64,000 nt of DNA from Hemibagrus wyckioides (GCF_019097595.1 NC_080732.1:11178775-11242774), one strand, 5' to 3'; positions 12,244-22,529 are shown, counted from the first letter of the stretch. Translations and numbers: made by a program. The notes: generated by a model not told the origin, from the sequence alone.

Positions 12244-13079
12244 CCAGTTTTATTTTTAATTAGGTGCAGACTTAGACACACACAGATAGATACACACTCA
12301 CTCACACACACACACAAACTCGCAGATGCTCTTTGAGCTGTACTGACTTGTTTCTTAAAATTACTCTATGGAATTTTGTGTTACAAAATTACCTTGTACT
12401 AATGCAGTGTTTGAGGTAACTTACAACCAGTAAAAAACACTGAAAACACCCCTCAACTCCTCAACTACCAGTTTCTTCCTTGTTTATGATGTGACATCAA
12501 ATCAACATGGCAGCGCACACTGTGAACACAAGTGCCATTTCTTTTAAAAGAGTTCATAGCAGTATTTGTATTCAAATTGCTTAAAGAGGTTTGAAGAAGG
12601 TAATCATTTTCATTACAGTTACAACTGAAGGTAGTCAGCTAACATGTTGCTAATAGTTCTCGCAATTGTTTGCTGTACTGGAATTTTAGTCCAAAATGTT
12701 GTGCTGAAGGTTTGAAGTTCACTATAACAGCACAGTACCAATAGCCACCAGGTGTGTAACTGTGCACAGTTTATGAGCCTGTTCATGAGCTTCACATGCA
12801 AACAACCGACAGAGCAAACAAAAGACACCACTTTGCACCTCGAACATGCTTCAGTGGGAGATTATGTTACAAATTGTAAATTACAACTTACACGGCACCA
12901 TGAACTCATCATAACTATCTGCTATCTTACATCAGTTTGATCATTCCATTGACTCCACCCCTATACTTTAACTCCACCCCTTCTCACTTGAGAGCCAGTG
13001 ACCGAATGGCAAATGTAAATATGTTAAGCATATAAGCTGGAAGTCTTATGTGCTTTATATCAAGTCCTCCCTCCCACCC
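12242..13079. other. Unique non-coding sequence
   Basis: A short CA-rich patch occurs near 12276-12316. The remainder shows no frame, repeat or RNA gene that I recognise. Confidence 0.45.
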
Positions 13080-13422
13080 TGACTCTGCCATTGCAGTTGC
13101 CATTGCTGCCTCTGAGTTGGCAGTCGTAGAGAACTGAAAATGGGACATTAATGGCAGATGTATAATTTTTTGGAGGGGCTGGTTAGTAAAAATAAAAGAG
13201 ATGGGAGTTGGTTATGAAGGGGGGGTTACTTTCCAGCAGTCACTGTTTTATACGTCATTGCTGTTGGTTGGGCCCTGAGGCAGAAGAGGCCTGTGCTCAT
13301 AAATGAGCGCTGGGCCTTGTTCTGTTGAGCACTCCTCCTCTCCAAATGGCTGCAGGTGAAAAGAGGAGGCAGCCGGTGCTGCTTCTGCTGCTACTACTTT
13401 TGTCCTCCTTCTCTGTGACACT
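13080..13422. promoter_or_regulatory. Possible conserved regulatory block
   Basis: The stretch is markedly less AT-rich than its surroundings. It has ordered text such as GCTCATAAATGAGCGCTGGG (a near-palindromic centre), GCTGCAGGTGAAAAGAGGAG and repeated CTGCTGC motifs, and no transposon sequence. The 174-residue minus-strand frame crossing it (13248-13772) is kept open by the GT and GA repeats inside it and has no domain. I infer possible non-coding constraint only from texture. Confidence 0.3.
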
Positions 13423-13451
13423 CTGTGTGTGTGTGTGTGTGAGTGAGAAAC

Positions 13452-13490
<39 letters not shown>
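13423..13490. repeat. (GT)n and (GA)n compound microsatellite
   Basis: A GT run (13423-13440) is separated by about 15 bases from a GA run (13456-13489). It produces the artefactual Ser-Leu, Thr-His and Arg-Glu frames on both strands. Confidence 0.96.
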
Positions 13491-13491
<1 letters not shown>

Positions 13492-13779
13492 TGTGTTTTG
13501 CTTTTCATCTGTTGCCTGTAGTGTGCCAGAGTAGTGTGCACCCACCTTCCATGCACATGCTTGCACACACACAAAACTCTCCCCTCCAGTGTACTTGTCA
13601 GCCCACATGTAGAAGACACTATAGCTTTGTGGGTCTCTCTCTCTCCCTCCGTCTCTCTCTCTGTCTGAGACAAGTCTTTGTGCTCAGGGTTTGAGGTGGT
13701 TTGGGATTTCTCCTGGTTGCAGGCCTCGGGGAGGACCGGTAACTGAGCCACCAGTCGAGGGAGCTGGACCAATTACACT

Positions 13780-14420
13780 GCTAGGATAAATGTAGCACCA
13801 TGCATGGATTGTGGTACTTAACAGGCCGAGAGAAGGCAAGCTTCACCAGGGTATTTTAAATGGAAGGGAATTTAAAAACAGATTTATGGGGCAGTTAAAA
13901 ATAGTAGGCGACTGATTTTTCCCCTTACTCGTTTGCCTCCTTTCTTCTCATCCCTTTGGTCTTTCATAAAATGATATATCTGCTGAAAGGAGGGAAAGCT
14001 CTCCCCAGTGGAGCAGCCAAACACAAATTGACTATTTCAATTCTGTAGTATAATAGCCTCATTGTACCTTTTTTCCTGCTTTCTCTCTCTCTCTCACTCT
14101 CTCACACATCTTCCTTTTCCTGACCAACAATGACATATTAAATTTAGCTTTAACTAAATCTGAGTTAACAAATGATTACAATACCTATGATGGGATTATT
14201 TTAATTAATGGGCCAATATACCTGCTGTCACTCCTGTTTCCAAATGAACACCATGCCCAGCTTTAATGTCTTTTCTGACACAGATTTAGAGACACCACCG
14301 CCCAAATGAGCATTGTAGAAAATGAATATATCTCAGCCTGCTGGCCTATTCCAACTCTGGAAATAGAGCTGAGAGAGTCTCTCACATATCCCGCAGTTAC
14401 ACAATATTTTAATTGTGTAG
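13780..14420. promoter_or_regulatory. Possible conserved non-coding cluster
   Basis: About 640 bases carry no repeats and no long frames, apart from a CT-rich run near 14081-14104. Homeodomain-like cores (TTTTAATTAATGG near 14200) and blocks such as GATTTTTCCCCTTACTCG and CCACCGCCCAAATGAGC look unlike neutral AT-rich DNA. I infer an enhancer-like conserved element. Alignment with other fish or tetrapods would decide it. Confidence 0.3.
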
Positions 14421-15059
14421 GTGTTTAGATATTCATCATTTAGTGAGTGCCAAGGGGTAATTTGGGTAAAATAGCAACAGCACAGACCATCGACAGTGTA
14501 AAACTGTAAATACAGGTGCAGAAAGTAGGCAAAGTGCCAAACAATACATTACACACAAAACAAAATGAGAAAACTGTGGCTGTGTGGACATATATCTGCC
14601 ACCAAGACCTCCATGTGAGTGGGTTTTGTTTAACTATTAACTTTAATTACTGTTTATATTTATAATAATTTAGATGAAATTAAGAGCTATTTCTCTTGTG
14701 TGTTAAACAGTTATATTATCATAAAGTTTAAAAAGATGGTCTGGGTCAGTGAGCAATCTGAAAAAACAAAAAGTTAAAGTGTTTTATTTGTTATTTACAG
14801 CATTAGCACATGTAAAATTCTACAGTGAAATTCTTGGGGGATTTCTTTGTATTTTATTGCCAGATACTGGGAAGACAGAATATTACATTACTCCTAAACA
14901 AAATGTACCAATGTGCAAATTTAAATAGAAAATATTGGGAACAGAGGGAAAAATTTCAGTATACAAAAATATATAAATATATATTTATAATATATAAATA
15001 TATAAATACAAAATATGCATAAATATGTGTTGGTAGGGTATATAGTAAGTGTTTAGCTG
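14421..15059. other. Unique AT-rich sequence
   Basis: Nothing is recognised. The frame at 14825-15022 ends in ATAAATAT-rich low complexity and is not a gene. Confidence 0.45.
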
Positions 15060-15785
15060 ATGACCAACAGACTTGAGTTTTTTCAGGTAAAAAACCTGTT
15101 TGGGAGGCCAGTTTCCTGCTGCCTATGAGCTCAGCTGATCACCACTCTATGTAGGTCCCCGCAGTTTCTAGGGGAACAGCTGCTGAATCAGGCAGTGATG
15201 CAGCCACCAAGAACAGTAGAGGTTGTTGTTTGGGCACCAAGCATCCAGGACTGTGAGCTGCTTCCTGTAGGCCATTTCGTCAGCATCTGAGATAAGGCCT
15301 ACGATGATGGTATATATTAGCTGTGCTGTACAGAAGATGGCTGAGCATGCAGCCCTGGGGAGCTCCTGTGAAGAGGGTTAGATAAGAGACTGTGAGGCTG
15401 CCAGTACTGTCCATCTGTGGCCTCCCTCTCAGAAAGTCCAGGTGTCTGTCCAGACTCATGGTGATGAGCGTGGTGGGAAATATAATATTAAGTGTTGAAC
15501 TCAAGTCAGTCAACAGCATTCTCAAATACATGTTCTTACCCTCCAGGTGGCTACAGCTCATGTGAGTGCTGGGGTGTTGCTGGTACACAAATTGCAGTTG
15601 GTCTAATGTGGAATGCAGGGTGGAGCAAATAAAGGATTTGGCCATCCACATAAAGCACATCATAACAATGGTGGTTAGTGCTATGGGGAGGTAGTCTTTC
15701 GAGTAGGGAATAGTAGATTTCTTAGGGACTGGGACAATGGTGGGATTCTTAAAGCAAGTGGGATCATCAGTTGTAAAGTAATGAG
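15060..15785 (-). mobile_element. LINE (non-LTR retrotransposon) fragment
   Basis: The minus strand preserves consecutive pieces of a fish LINE reverse transcriptase. No target duplications, 5' end or poly-A could be placed, so this is a 5'- and 3'-truncated insertion. The clade (L2/CR1/jockey-like) cannot be fixed by eye. Confidence 0.8.
15150..15783 (-). pseudogene. LINE reverse transcriptase domain, decayed
   Basis: Reading the minus strand, the order is NPTIVPVPKKSTIPYSKDYL, then ALTTIVMMCFMWMAKSFICS, then LDQLQFVYQ, then the TGAPQGCMLSHLLYS motif of LINE reverse transcriptases. After that comes TIIVGLISDADE, corresponding to the segment after the catalytic ADD box. The longest open part is 15280-15663 (127 codons). 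The order of motifs matches an RT palm and fingers domain, but the catalytic box is not intact, the region between motifs is shortened, and the frame is lost on the 3' side. It is not functional. Confidence 0.82.
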
Positions 15786-16261
15786 GAGAGTATAATTTTT
15801 AAGCAGATGTCTTCATTTTATGAACAATTATTATAATGCATGTGTAACCAGATTCAGTATTCTTATGTTTGGTGGCAGGAAAGAGTCCCAACTCAAGCCC
15901 TTCCCAAGCTTTCTCCATGTAGGTCAAACTTCTAAAAATGGAGACTAGAGTCAGTGAGTTAAGCTGGCTACCACAAAACACAATAGGAACAGTCAGGACA
16001 GGATTCAGGTAAAGGTATGAAGTATACAGAAAACAAATTATGTTTCGTAATGAATATGAGATCAGTTGCTTCAGCTTGAGCATGTCTAAAGTAGCCTCAA
16101 CTGAAAGTTGCTCAACAAATGTACAAGTGTCTTTGGCTGCAACATCAAAATCAGGTTATGAGTGAAAATAAACTAAAAATCTCTATTTTTTGATAAATTG
16201 ATAAACATCAAATTTGGAATGTTTAGAAGAACACAGTTTGAATCCTGTTCATGCAGTTCAC
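15786..16261. other. Unique sequence between two transposons
   Basis: No recognisable feature. A 94-codon minus frame (15799-16083) has no domain. It could be flanking sequence or older repeat. Confidence 0.4.
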
Positions 16262-16353
16262 ACAGTGGCGGGCCGTGCATTTCACACCTAGGCCTTCACT
16301 GGCCTTCACCAAATCGATTTCTTTTCCTCTGTCAGCCATTGTGAGTTAAAATA
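16262..16353. mobile_element. Possible older DNA-transposon end
   Basis: CAGTGGCGGGCCGTGCATTT, then CACACCTAGGCCTTCACTGG, resembles the start of a fish DNA transposon that usually opens CAGTGGCGGGCCGT. If so, the intact Tc1 element starting at 16356 inserted inside or beside it. The opposite end was not found to the right of the Tc1 copy. Confidence 0.35.
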
Positions 16354-16355
16354 TA

Positions 16356-16384
16356 CACTATATTGCCAAAAGTATTCGCTCACC
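16356..16384 (+). repeat. Left terminal inverted repeat of Tc1 element
   Basis: These 29 bases are matched exactly, in inverse orientation, by 17567-17595. TA precedes it at 16354-16355. Confidence 0.95.
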
Positions 16385-16481
16385 CATCCAAATAATCAGA
16401 ATCAGGTGTTCCAATCACTTCCATGGCCACACGTGTATAAAATCAAGCACCTAGGCATGGCAACTAGGCATTTGTGAAAGA

Positions 16482-17513
16482 ATGGGTCGCTCTCAGGAGC
16501 TCAGTGAATTCCAGCGTGGAACTGTGATAGGATGCCACCTGTGCAACAAATCCAGTCGTGAAATTTCCTCGCTCCTAAATATTCCACAGTCAACTGTCAG
16601 CTGTATTATAAGAACGTGGAAGTGTTTGGGAACGACAGCAACTCAGCCACGAAGTGGTAGGCCACATAAACTGACGGAGCGGGGTCAGCGGATGCTGAGG
16701 CACATAGTGCGAAGAGGTCGCCAACTTTCTGCAGAGTCAATCGCTACAGACCTCCAAACTTCATGTGGCCTTCAGATTAGCTCAAGAACAGTGCGCAGAG
16801 AGCTTCATGGAATGGGTTTCCATGGCCGAGCAGCTGCATCCAAGTCATACATCACCAAGTGCAATGCAAAGCGTCGGATGCAGTGGTGTAAAGCACGCCG
16901 CCACTGGACTCTAGAGCAGTGGAGACACGTTCTCTGGAGTGACGAATCGCGCTTCTCCATCTGGCAATCTGATGGACGAGTCTGGGTTTGGCGGTTGCCA
17001 GGAGAACGGTACTTGTCTGACTGCATTGTGCCAAGTGTAAAGTTTGGTGGAGGGGGGATTATGGTGTGGGGTTGTTTTTCAGGAGCTGGGCTTGGCCCCT
17101 TAGTTCCAGTGAAAGGAACTCTGAATGCTTCAGCATACCAAGACATTTTGGACAATTCCATGCTCCCAACTTTGTGGGAACAGTTTGGAGCTGGCCCCTT
17201 CCTCTTCCAACATGACTGTGCACCAGTGCACAAAGCAAGGTCCATAAAGACATGGATGACAGAGTCTGGTGTGGATGAACTTGACTGGCCTGCACAGAGT
17301 CCTGACCTCAACCCGATAGAACACCTTTGGGATGAATTAGAGCGGACACTGAGAGCCAGGCCTTCTCGTCCAACATCAGTGTGTGACCTCACAAATGCGC
17401 TTCTGGAAGAATGGTCAAAAATTCCCATAAACACACTCCTAAACCTTATGGACAGCCTTCCCAGAAGAGTTGAAGCTGTTATAGCTGCAAAGGGTGGACC
17501 AACGTCATATTGA
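16482..17513 (+). CDS. Tc1/mariner transposase (DD34E), apparently intact
   Basis: The 343-residue protein has the usual length for this family (about 340). The first ATG at 16482 opens [13 protein letters not shown], followed by a helix-turn-helix DNA-binding region over roughly residues 5-110. It contains an SGRP motif at 58-61, where related transposases carry a GRPR hook. The catalytic DDE domain shows D154 in [10 protein letters not shown]245 in FQHDCAPVH and E280 in [11 protein letters not shown]. The D245-E280 spacing gives the DD34E signature of Tc1 elements, and the glycine-rich box ([12 protein letters not shown]) is present. The enzyme would bind the element's terminal repeats and cut and paste it at TA sites in the nucleus. 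No stop or frameshift is present. Translation ends at TGA 82 bp before the right end. Whether it is expressed cannot be told from sequence. Confidence 0.95.
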   Translation: MGRSQELSEFQRGTVIGCHLCNKSSREISSLLNIPQSTVSCIIRTWKCLGTTATQPRSGRPHKLTERGQRMLRHIVRRGRQLSAESIATDLQTSCGLQISSRTVRRELHGMGFHGRAAASKSYITKCNAKRRMQWCKARRHWTLEQWRHVLWSDESRFSIWQSDGRVWVWRLPGERYLSDCIVPSVKFGGGGIMVWGCFSGAGLGPLVPVKGTLNASAYQDILDNSMLPTLWEQFGAGPFLFQHDCAPVHKARSIKTWMTESGVDELDWPAQSPDLNPIEHLWDELERTLRARPSRPTSVCDLTNALLEEWSKIPINTLLNLMDSLPRRVEAVIAAKGGPTSY

Positions 17514-17566
17514 ACCCTATGGATTAGGAATGGGATGTCACTTAAGTTCATATGCGAGTCAAGGCA

Positions 17567-17595
17567 GGTGAGCGAATACTTTTGGCAATATAGTG
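17567..17595 (-). repeat. Right terminal inverted repeat of Tc1 element
   Basis: The exact inverse of 16356-16384. TA follows at 17596-17597. Confidence 0.95.
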
Positions 17596-17597
17596 TA

Positions 17598-19499
17598 TCT
17601 TTTGTTTCTTTAATTATAAATGTTTGCATTTACCTTTTTTTTCAGGATTATAACTGAATTCATGTGACATGTATTTAACTGATCTAAAGTAGTACAGTGT
17701 AAAATGAAATAAAAAGTTGATTTTTAACTTTGCAAATGATAATTGCAGAAAGGTGTTCTGGCGTCCTCCATTTCTCCTTCATCACTGAGTTGTCTGAGTT
17801 GTACTCAAGTGTGACCAAAGTGATTGGGTAATGAACGTGGATAGGGTTCATAGGGTTCAAGTACATACTAAGCAACCTGACTGCTATAGTCACTATATTC
17901 AGTAATAAAGAATAATGCATGTGCTGACTGTACCATAAACCATAATCACTTTAAACCTTGTTATTTGTTTTTACACATTACTCATTTATTGAATTTACCA
18001 GTATGATATTCCTGTCTAAGCACATTTTAATAAAAAAACTTAAAATGATTGGCTGTTTGTCTTTTCTGTCTATGAGTCTATCTACCATTTTACTGTCTAG
18101 CTTGCCTTGTGGCTGATAGCTACAATGATAAAAATTTAGCTGGAGAAACTGTCCAAACAACAATAAGCAGTATGTCATAAGTATTCTCAATAAGAACATG
18201 CCAAAATAACTTTTGCAGATATTTTGCCATTGTTAAATGCACATCTTAGAAGGTAAATATACTTACGATAGGAAATTAATAGGAGGCATTCATTTTGTGC
18301 TCAAACAAGTTAATTCATGATCCCATTTGGAGGGATTACTCAGGTTTGCCAGGTCAGAGGTTTTCTTGCAGAATTGGCATACTTAGTGCCATGGGTTGGA
18401 CTGAAGCAGGAAATATGTTAATTTGTAAATATTACAATATACTTGCAATGTTAATCATGATTTTGTGTTTTAATTCATGTTTCAGGAGGCTCATTTTTGG
18501 AGTTGGGCTGGATTGTTGCTGGGCAATTCAACTGCATTTGACTCATATACCAATAATAACAATAGACAGTGTAACAAGATGAGATCAAAAATACAGGAAT
18601 CTAAAGTTGATTGTACATTACTAATTAATAACTCAGAAGTAATAGTGGCAAAAAAATCTCTGAGACAAGAAAAACAAACCTTGAGAGTAACCCTCAAAGG
18701 GGAACTTTCTTCATGTTTGAGACATAATATTGGGATTTTGATTTAAGTTGTAGACAATGAAAAGGAAAAAGAAGTAAATGTTTTGAATATAGTGTATTAT
18801 TTTGACAATATTTGGGCAAGTTTAGTCGCACAGGTCTGGCAACCCTGTGTTTACTGCCTTTAGGTACAGAATGTATTGTATGTTTTGAGACTGTCCTTTT
18901 TCTCACAAACAAGTAGACCCAACTTTTTATAACATTTGTGTCAGTGTACTTAGCATATACTGCTGTGCCTCTAAATTTTATCAGATTAACTCTAAATGTT
19001 AGCATGTGTTTTTTACTGTGTGTGTGTGTCTGTGTGTGTCTGTCTATGTGTTATGGAAAGAATTAGTAATGATTTTAATTGAGGCACACCTGTACTTGAG
19101 GAACATTGCAATGCCAAAGCGAGCCAGGCTATTGTCTCAGTGGAATACTCCACTACTGACTCACTTAGATGACTGGACTATTACAAAGCCCTTGAAAACA
19201 TGGGCACACCAAATACACACCAAGCTTCAAAATGTCCCACAAGGACTCTATTTACTACTGCTCAATTTCCCCCACCCCTGGAGAGTGAGATACATCCGTC
19301 CCTTCCAGACTTGATACAGGTGTATACTGAGTATGGGGAAATACTTTCAGTTCAGCATTTGGCATTTGTCAGGTCGAGACTGACAGACAGGCTGGTGGAG
19401 TGAATGGACTCTAGTTGTGTTTGGTATTTAAAGTTCAGACATGTTAAAGCTGTAGGCCAGACTAAAAGAATAACAGTCTGTCATTATCACGTTCTTCAC
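17598..19499. other. Sequence between Tc1 and gypsy elements, unassigned
   Basis: Several frames of 70-103 codons occur (18295-18582, 18694-19005 minus, 19006-19314), but none shows a domain or a plausible splice context. A GT-rich patch lies at 19016-19040. The frame at 19006-19403 could be decayed mobile-element coding sequence, since it borders the gypsy copy, but I cannot match it to a gypsy domain. Confidence 0.35.
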
Positions 19500-19569
19500 C
19501 ACCTTTCTGTTTCAGAACAGTTATACATGGTCCTCCGTATAAGAGTTCCTAGAAACAATTTTTTCTCAA

Positions 19570-19760
19570 GGGCAAAATACAAAAACCAGGAAGCGGGTCG
19601 ATATCAAAAACAGAACACCATTCACAGATGCAAAAAGCTTGATAAGTCAAGTAAGTTTACAGTGAGTGTTAATTTGCAAAGAGTCATTGTGAGAGTCCAT
19701 GCATTTATAGGCTGATTGGAAACAGGTGTGAATACCTACAACTCAGGTGAGTACGAACTT
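19570..19760 (-). repeat. Possible 3' LTR of gypsy element
   Basis: AATACAAAAACCAGGAAGCG here and AATACAAAAACCAGAAAGTA near 21694 correspond. Further on, GATTGGAAACAGGTGTGAAT with AACTCAGG here corresponds to GATGGGAAACAGGCATGCTT with ATTCAGG near 21832. The spacing is similar, so these are plausible diverged LTRs. Exact ends are not visible. Confidence 0.4.
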
Positions 19761-19859
19761 CCCGGGGAAGTGAAGTGTTTATGGACTGCAATCGGTGACG
19801 GTCATTTTTATAGACTATGGTGTTTTCAGGGAAGTGTTTTTGTGTGTGTGTGTGTGTGT

Positions 19860-20330
19860 GTGTATTTTGGCATTGCCTTTTAGTATGTACTCAGTCTGTG
19901 GGAGGAACTGAGCCCAATCCTCTTGGTTCTATGAGCAGAAAGTCCTCAGGAAACACCCTTTTCTTTCATTTCTTTCATTTCTTGATTTGTCCATTGTGCT
20001 TGTCCATTGAGAATCCCAGTTTCTCCATAAATCTGGACCAGTCCCTGGAGCTGAATTGAGTGCCCCATTCACTTAGAATGTCCTCAGAGATTGCAAAGAA
20101 GTGAAACACATGAATAAAGACTAGTTTGGAGGTGTACAGGCTAGGCAGAGGAACAAATATAAGGAATTTTGAGAACCTGTCAATTATAACCATAATCACC
20201 ATCTTGTCATCTTAACCAGGGAGGTCAATACTGAAGTCTATGGCAATGTAAGAACAAGGTTATTGGGTGTGGGCAGAGGCATAGGTTTCCCTACTGGGAG
20301 GATGTGTTCGATCTGGCACAAGAGATAAAC
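19860..20330 (-). pseudogene. Gypsy integrase, degenerate
   Basis: The minus strand shows IAIDFSIDLPG, a stop, then DDKMVIMVIIDRFSK, matching the first catalytic aspartate region and the strand that follows it in Ty3/gypsy integrases. It continues through the 75-codon frame 19975-20202 to DILSEWGTQFSSRDW. Functional relatives have SDRG at that position, so the second catalytic aspartate is replaced by Glu. After a frameshift it resumes as FLRTFCS, stop, NQEDWAQFLPQTEY. Stops, a shifted frame and a changed catalytic residue all say it is dead. Confidence 0.85.
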
Positions 20331-20368
20331 ATGTTGGGCTACTTTGCCTTTAACAGGTGATATGTTCT

Positions 20369-20765
20369 CTATGTGGCAGGGTGCCCTGTGGCTGGAGTGG
20401 TGCTCAACTGATGAGTTTGCTCTTCAATTTGGAAGGCACAAACGTTTGATTGATTAAATGTGGGGAGTTGTACTGGCTTGCTTGCTATTTCACTGTCAGT
20501 TTTCCAAATGATAGTTCTGACAAAGCAGGAGGAGGGTAGAATGTATTCTGGACTTGGGTCTTTGTTGTCAGTAGGGTAAAGATGGGTCGGAGAGTCAGCT
20601 TTGATATTCTTGGAGCTAAGTCTGTTTGAAAGTGTAAAATTAAAACAGGCAAAGAACAAGGCCCACTGGGCTTGGCAAGGGTTCAGGCTCTTGGCCATTT
20701 TCAGGTACTAGAGGTTCTTGTTGTCAGTGAAGTTTGTGAATGGGTGGGCCAGGGTTTTCTCTCAG
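20369..20765 (-). pseudogene. Gypsy RNase H C-terminal part, degenerate
   Basis: The minus strand reads HPFTNFTDNKNL, an in-frame TAG, then YLKMAKSLNPCQAQWALFFA, CFNFTLSNRLSSKNIKADS, the usual end of the gypsy RNase H domain and its linker. It retains the TD of the RNase H active-site strand and the NIKAD box. The stop falls where functional copies have Glu. The domain's N-terminal part and the whole reverse transcriptase are absent, because gag sequence lies immediately upstream. Confidence 0.85.
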
Positions 20766-20769
20766 GCAG

Positions 20770-21560
20770 GGCACAGAGCCAGGAAGTAAGTGGAATGATG
20801 ACAGTAGTAAAACAGCCTTTCTTTTCTTAATTTTTCACATTCAGTGAGTCTTAGACAAGTGTACCCTAGTTGCTTGGGCTTGAAGCAGTCTATTTCTGTT
20901 ATAGGACTGTCACCTTATGCACTTGGTGGTTACAGATGAGATGGTCCATACAAATAGCTAGATCAATCAAAGAATCAAGAAGGACCAATTCAGTGAGCCC
21001 TTCCTGATTAAGACTTTGACAAAAAGTGGCTTTGAGGGCAGCCTCTTTCCATTCGCTTCCTGTCACAATAGTGAGGAACTCCAGAGAATACTCTGAAGCA
21101 CTTCCCTTGTGTAAGTGTCTCTCAGAAGATGTTCACGTAACCAAACTCCTTGCCTTTGGGGTGTGACTGAAAACTCATTGGAACATTTGCATAAAGCAGT
21201 CATAAGACCATAACATTTCCCCTCCTTGACTCCACAGTAGCCCAGGTGAGAGCATTTGGGCAATCATCTGTTGATCAGAGACCCCCTCTTGACCTGAGAT
21301 GTACAATAAGCACAGTGGCACAAAGCCTCTGAACATGGACAGCTATCCTGTGTATATGTCAGGGTGAGAGGTAAGTATGCTGGGGTTTGCAGCTTGGAGA
21401 CAAAGATGGAGGAAATAGTGCCGGTGAGCATGTATCATGGTTTTGGCGTCTAGCTCAGCCAGGCATTGTTGTTTTTCTCCTACCAGCTTTCCTTGAGCCA
21501 CCATGGCATTGTGCCAGGTTGATTCTCCTGCTGCATTCATGGTGACGGCAAAGTAATCTG
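20770..21560 (-). pseudogene. Gypsy gag remnant with altered zinc knuckle
   Basis: On the minus strand the segment EYSLEFLTIVTGSEWKEAAL, KATFCQSLNQEGLTEL, LDSLIDLAICMDHL is the characteristic capsid C-terminal region of fish gypsy gag (near 21085-20930). Downstream, LFYYCHHSTYFLALCP near 20840-20780 lies where the CCHC zinc knuckle should be, with the first Cys and the His lost. The upstream part (21063-21564) is frameshifted. The open frame at 21343-21564 may cover the gag start. It is not functional. Confidence 0.75.
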
Positions 21561-21689
21561 TCATGCAACAGAGTTTGGAGACGGATCCAATTGCAGTTTA
21601 GAATCTTTATTAAAACTGGCAGACCAATCCACAACATGAAACAAAATCATAATCAAAAACACAGCAATATGAAACTAAAATACAAAATC

Positions 21690-21870
21690 TAAATACAAAA
21701 ACCAGAAAGTAGGACAAGATGAAAAAAATAATATCATTCATATATACTAAAATATACAAAAAGATGTACTTAGTGTGAGTTTTTTGTTTGTTTGTTTGTT
21801 TGTTTGTTTGTTTTAACTGGAGTGTGTTTGTGATGGGAAACAGGCATGCTTACTAAGAATTCAGGATTGA
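21690..21870 (-). repeat. Possible 5' LTR of gypsy element
   Basis: This is the counterpart of 19570-19760 (see the matching words there). It contains a TTTG microsatellite expansion at 21781-21815 that is absent from the other copy. It lies just upstream, in element sense, of the gag remnant. Confidence 0.4.
21781..21815. repeat. (TTTG)n microsatellite
   Basis: About seven TTTG units. Confidence 0.95.
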
Positions 21871-22529
21871 TAAATGTGAATATGCCAGTAGAGTGAAGAG
21901 TTGGGGATTGTATACCATTTCCATGACACAGGGCTGCCATCTTTAATTTTTTTGATACTTTAACTAGTAGCTAATTCACTTAAATAGCAAGTAACCTCAC
22001 CTTTCAGCAGCTTGGTGAAGTATTAATAGCTCAGATTGAATTTCAGTTTTAATTTGGAATGTACCTTCAGTACCTTTGGAATGTATTTTATATAAAAAAA
22101 AAATGTTGATAATAATTATACTGATATTGATTTTGATTGTTTAACTGCAAATCTTTTTTTTTTTGAGGTTGTAAAGCAAAAATATTTACAAAGAAAAAAT
22201 TAACACTACTCACACATGCAACTTAAAACAAATATTCCAAAAAGCTTGGAAGGAGTGCCTCCTGAGCTATAGAAAAGCTCATAATGCTATTAGTTCAATG
22301 TATTTCTCCACCCTAACAAAACATCATCAAAAATAATTGTAGATTCTTATTTAATACTGTAGCAAAATTAAGTAGAAATAATATTACCACAGAAGCATGC
22401 ACACCATCATGTAATGTTGATAACCTCATTTCAATGACAAATTTGAAAATATCAAGCAAAAAATTAGATTACTGGTTTAAGTTTGATGTTTTGTAAGGTT
22501 CTGATTTAAGCCCATTGCTTTTTTTTTCT

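Larger units (their letters stand above)
16356..17595 (+). mobile_element. Full-length Tc1/mariner transposon, 1240 bp
   Basis: The element is bounded by perfect 29-bp terminal inverted repeats, beginning CACTATATTGCCAAAAGTAT on the left and ending with the exact inverse on the right. Each is flanked by the TA target duplication (16354-16355 and 17596-17597). The interior holds one uninterrupted transposase gene. Perfect terminal repeats with an open, full-length gene suggest recent insertion and possibly present activity. The repeats are short, unlike the roughly 230-bp arms of the copy at 25984-27260. Relics at 28138 and 44017 resemble this lineage. Confidence 0.95.
19500..21900 (-). mobile_element. 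Decayed Ty3/gypsy LTR retrotransposon, PR-RT deleted
   Basis: Read on the minus strand, the order is gag (about 21560-20770), then RNase H (about 20765-20369), then integrase (about 20330-19860). The gag zinc-knuckle text runs directly into RNase H near 20765, so protease and reverse transcriptase are missing. Stops and frameshifts occur throughout. Flanking blocks at about 19570-19760 and 21690-21870 look like diverged copies of one another and may be the LTRs. Boundaries are approximate. Confidence 0.8.

Noticed and set aside
13248..13772. 174-codon minus-strand frame, the longest non-transposon frame
   Set aside because: It is kept open by the GT and GA microsatellites (Ser-Leu and Thr-His runs), has no domain and overlaps equally open frames on the other strand.
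16805..17629. 274-codon minus-strand frame
   Set aside because: It lies antisense to the intact transposase gene and extends past the right terminal repeat. It is a shadow of the real gene.
18295..19403. Overlapping frames next to the gypsy copy as a host gene
   Set aside because: Phases change, no motif is recognised, and position suggests decayed mobile-element or random sequence.
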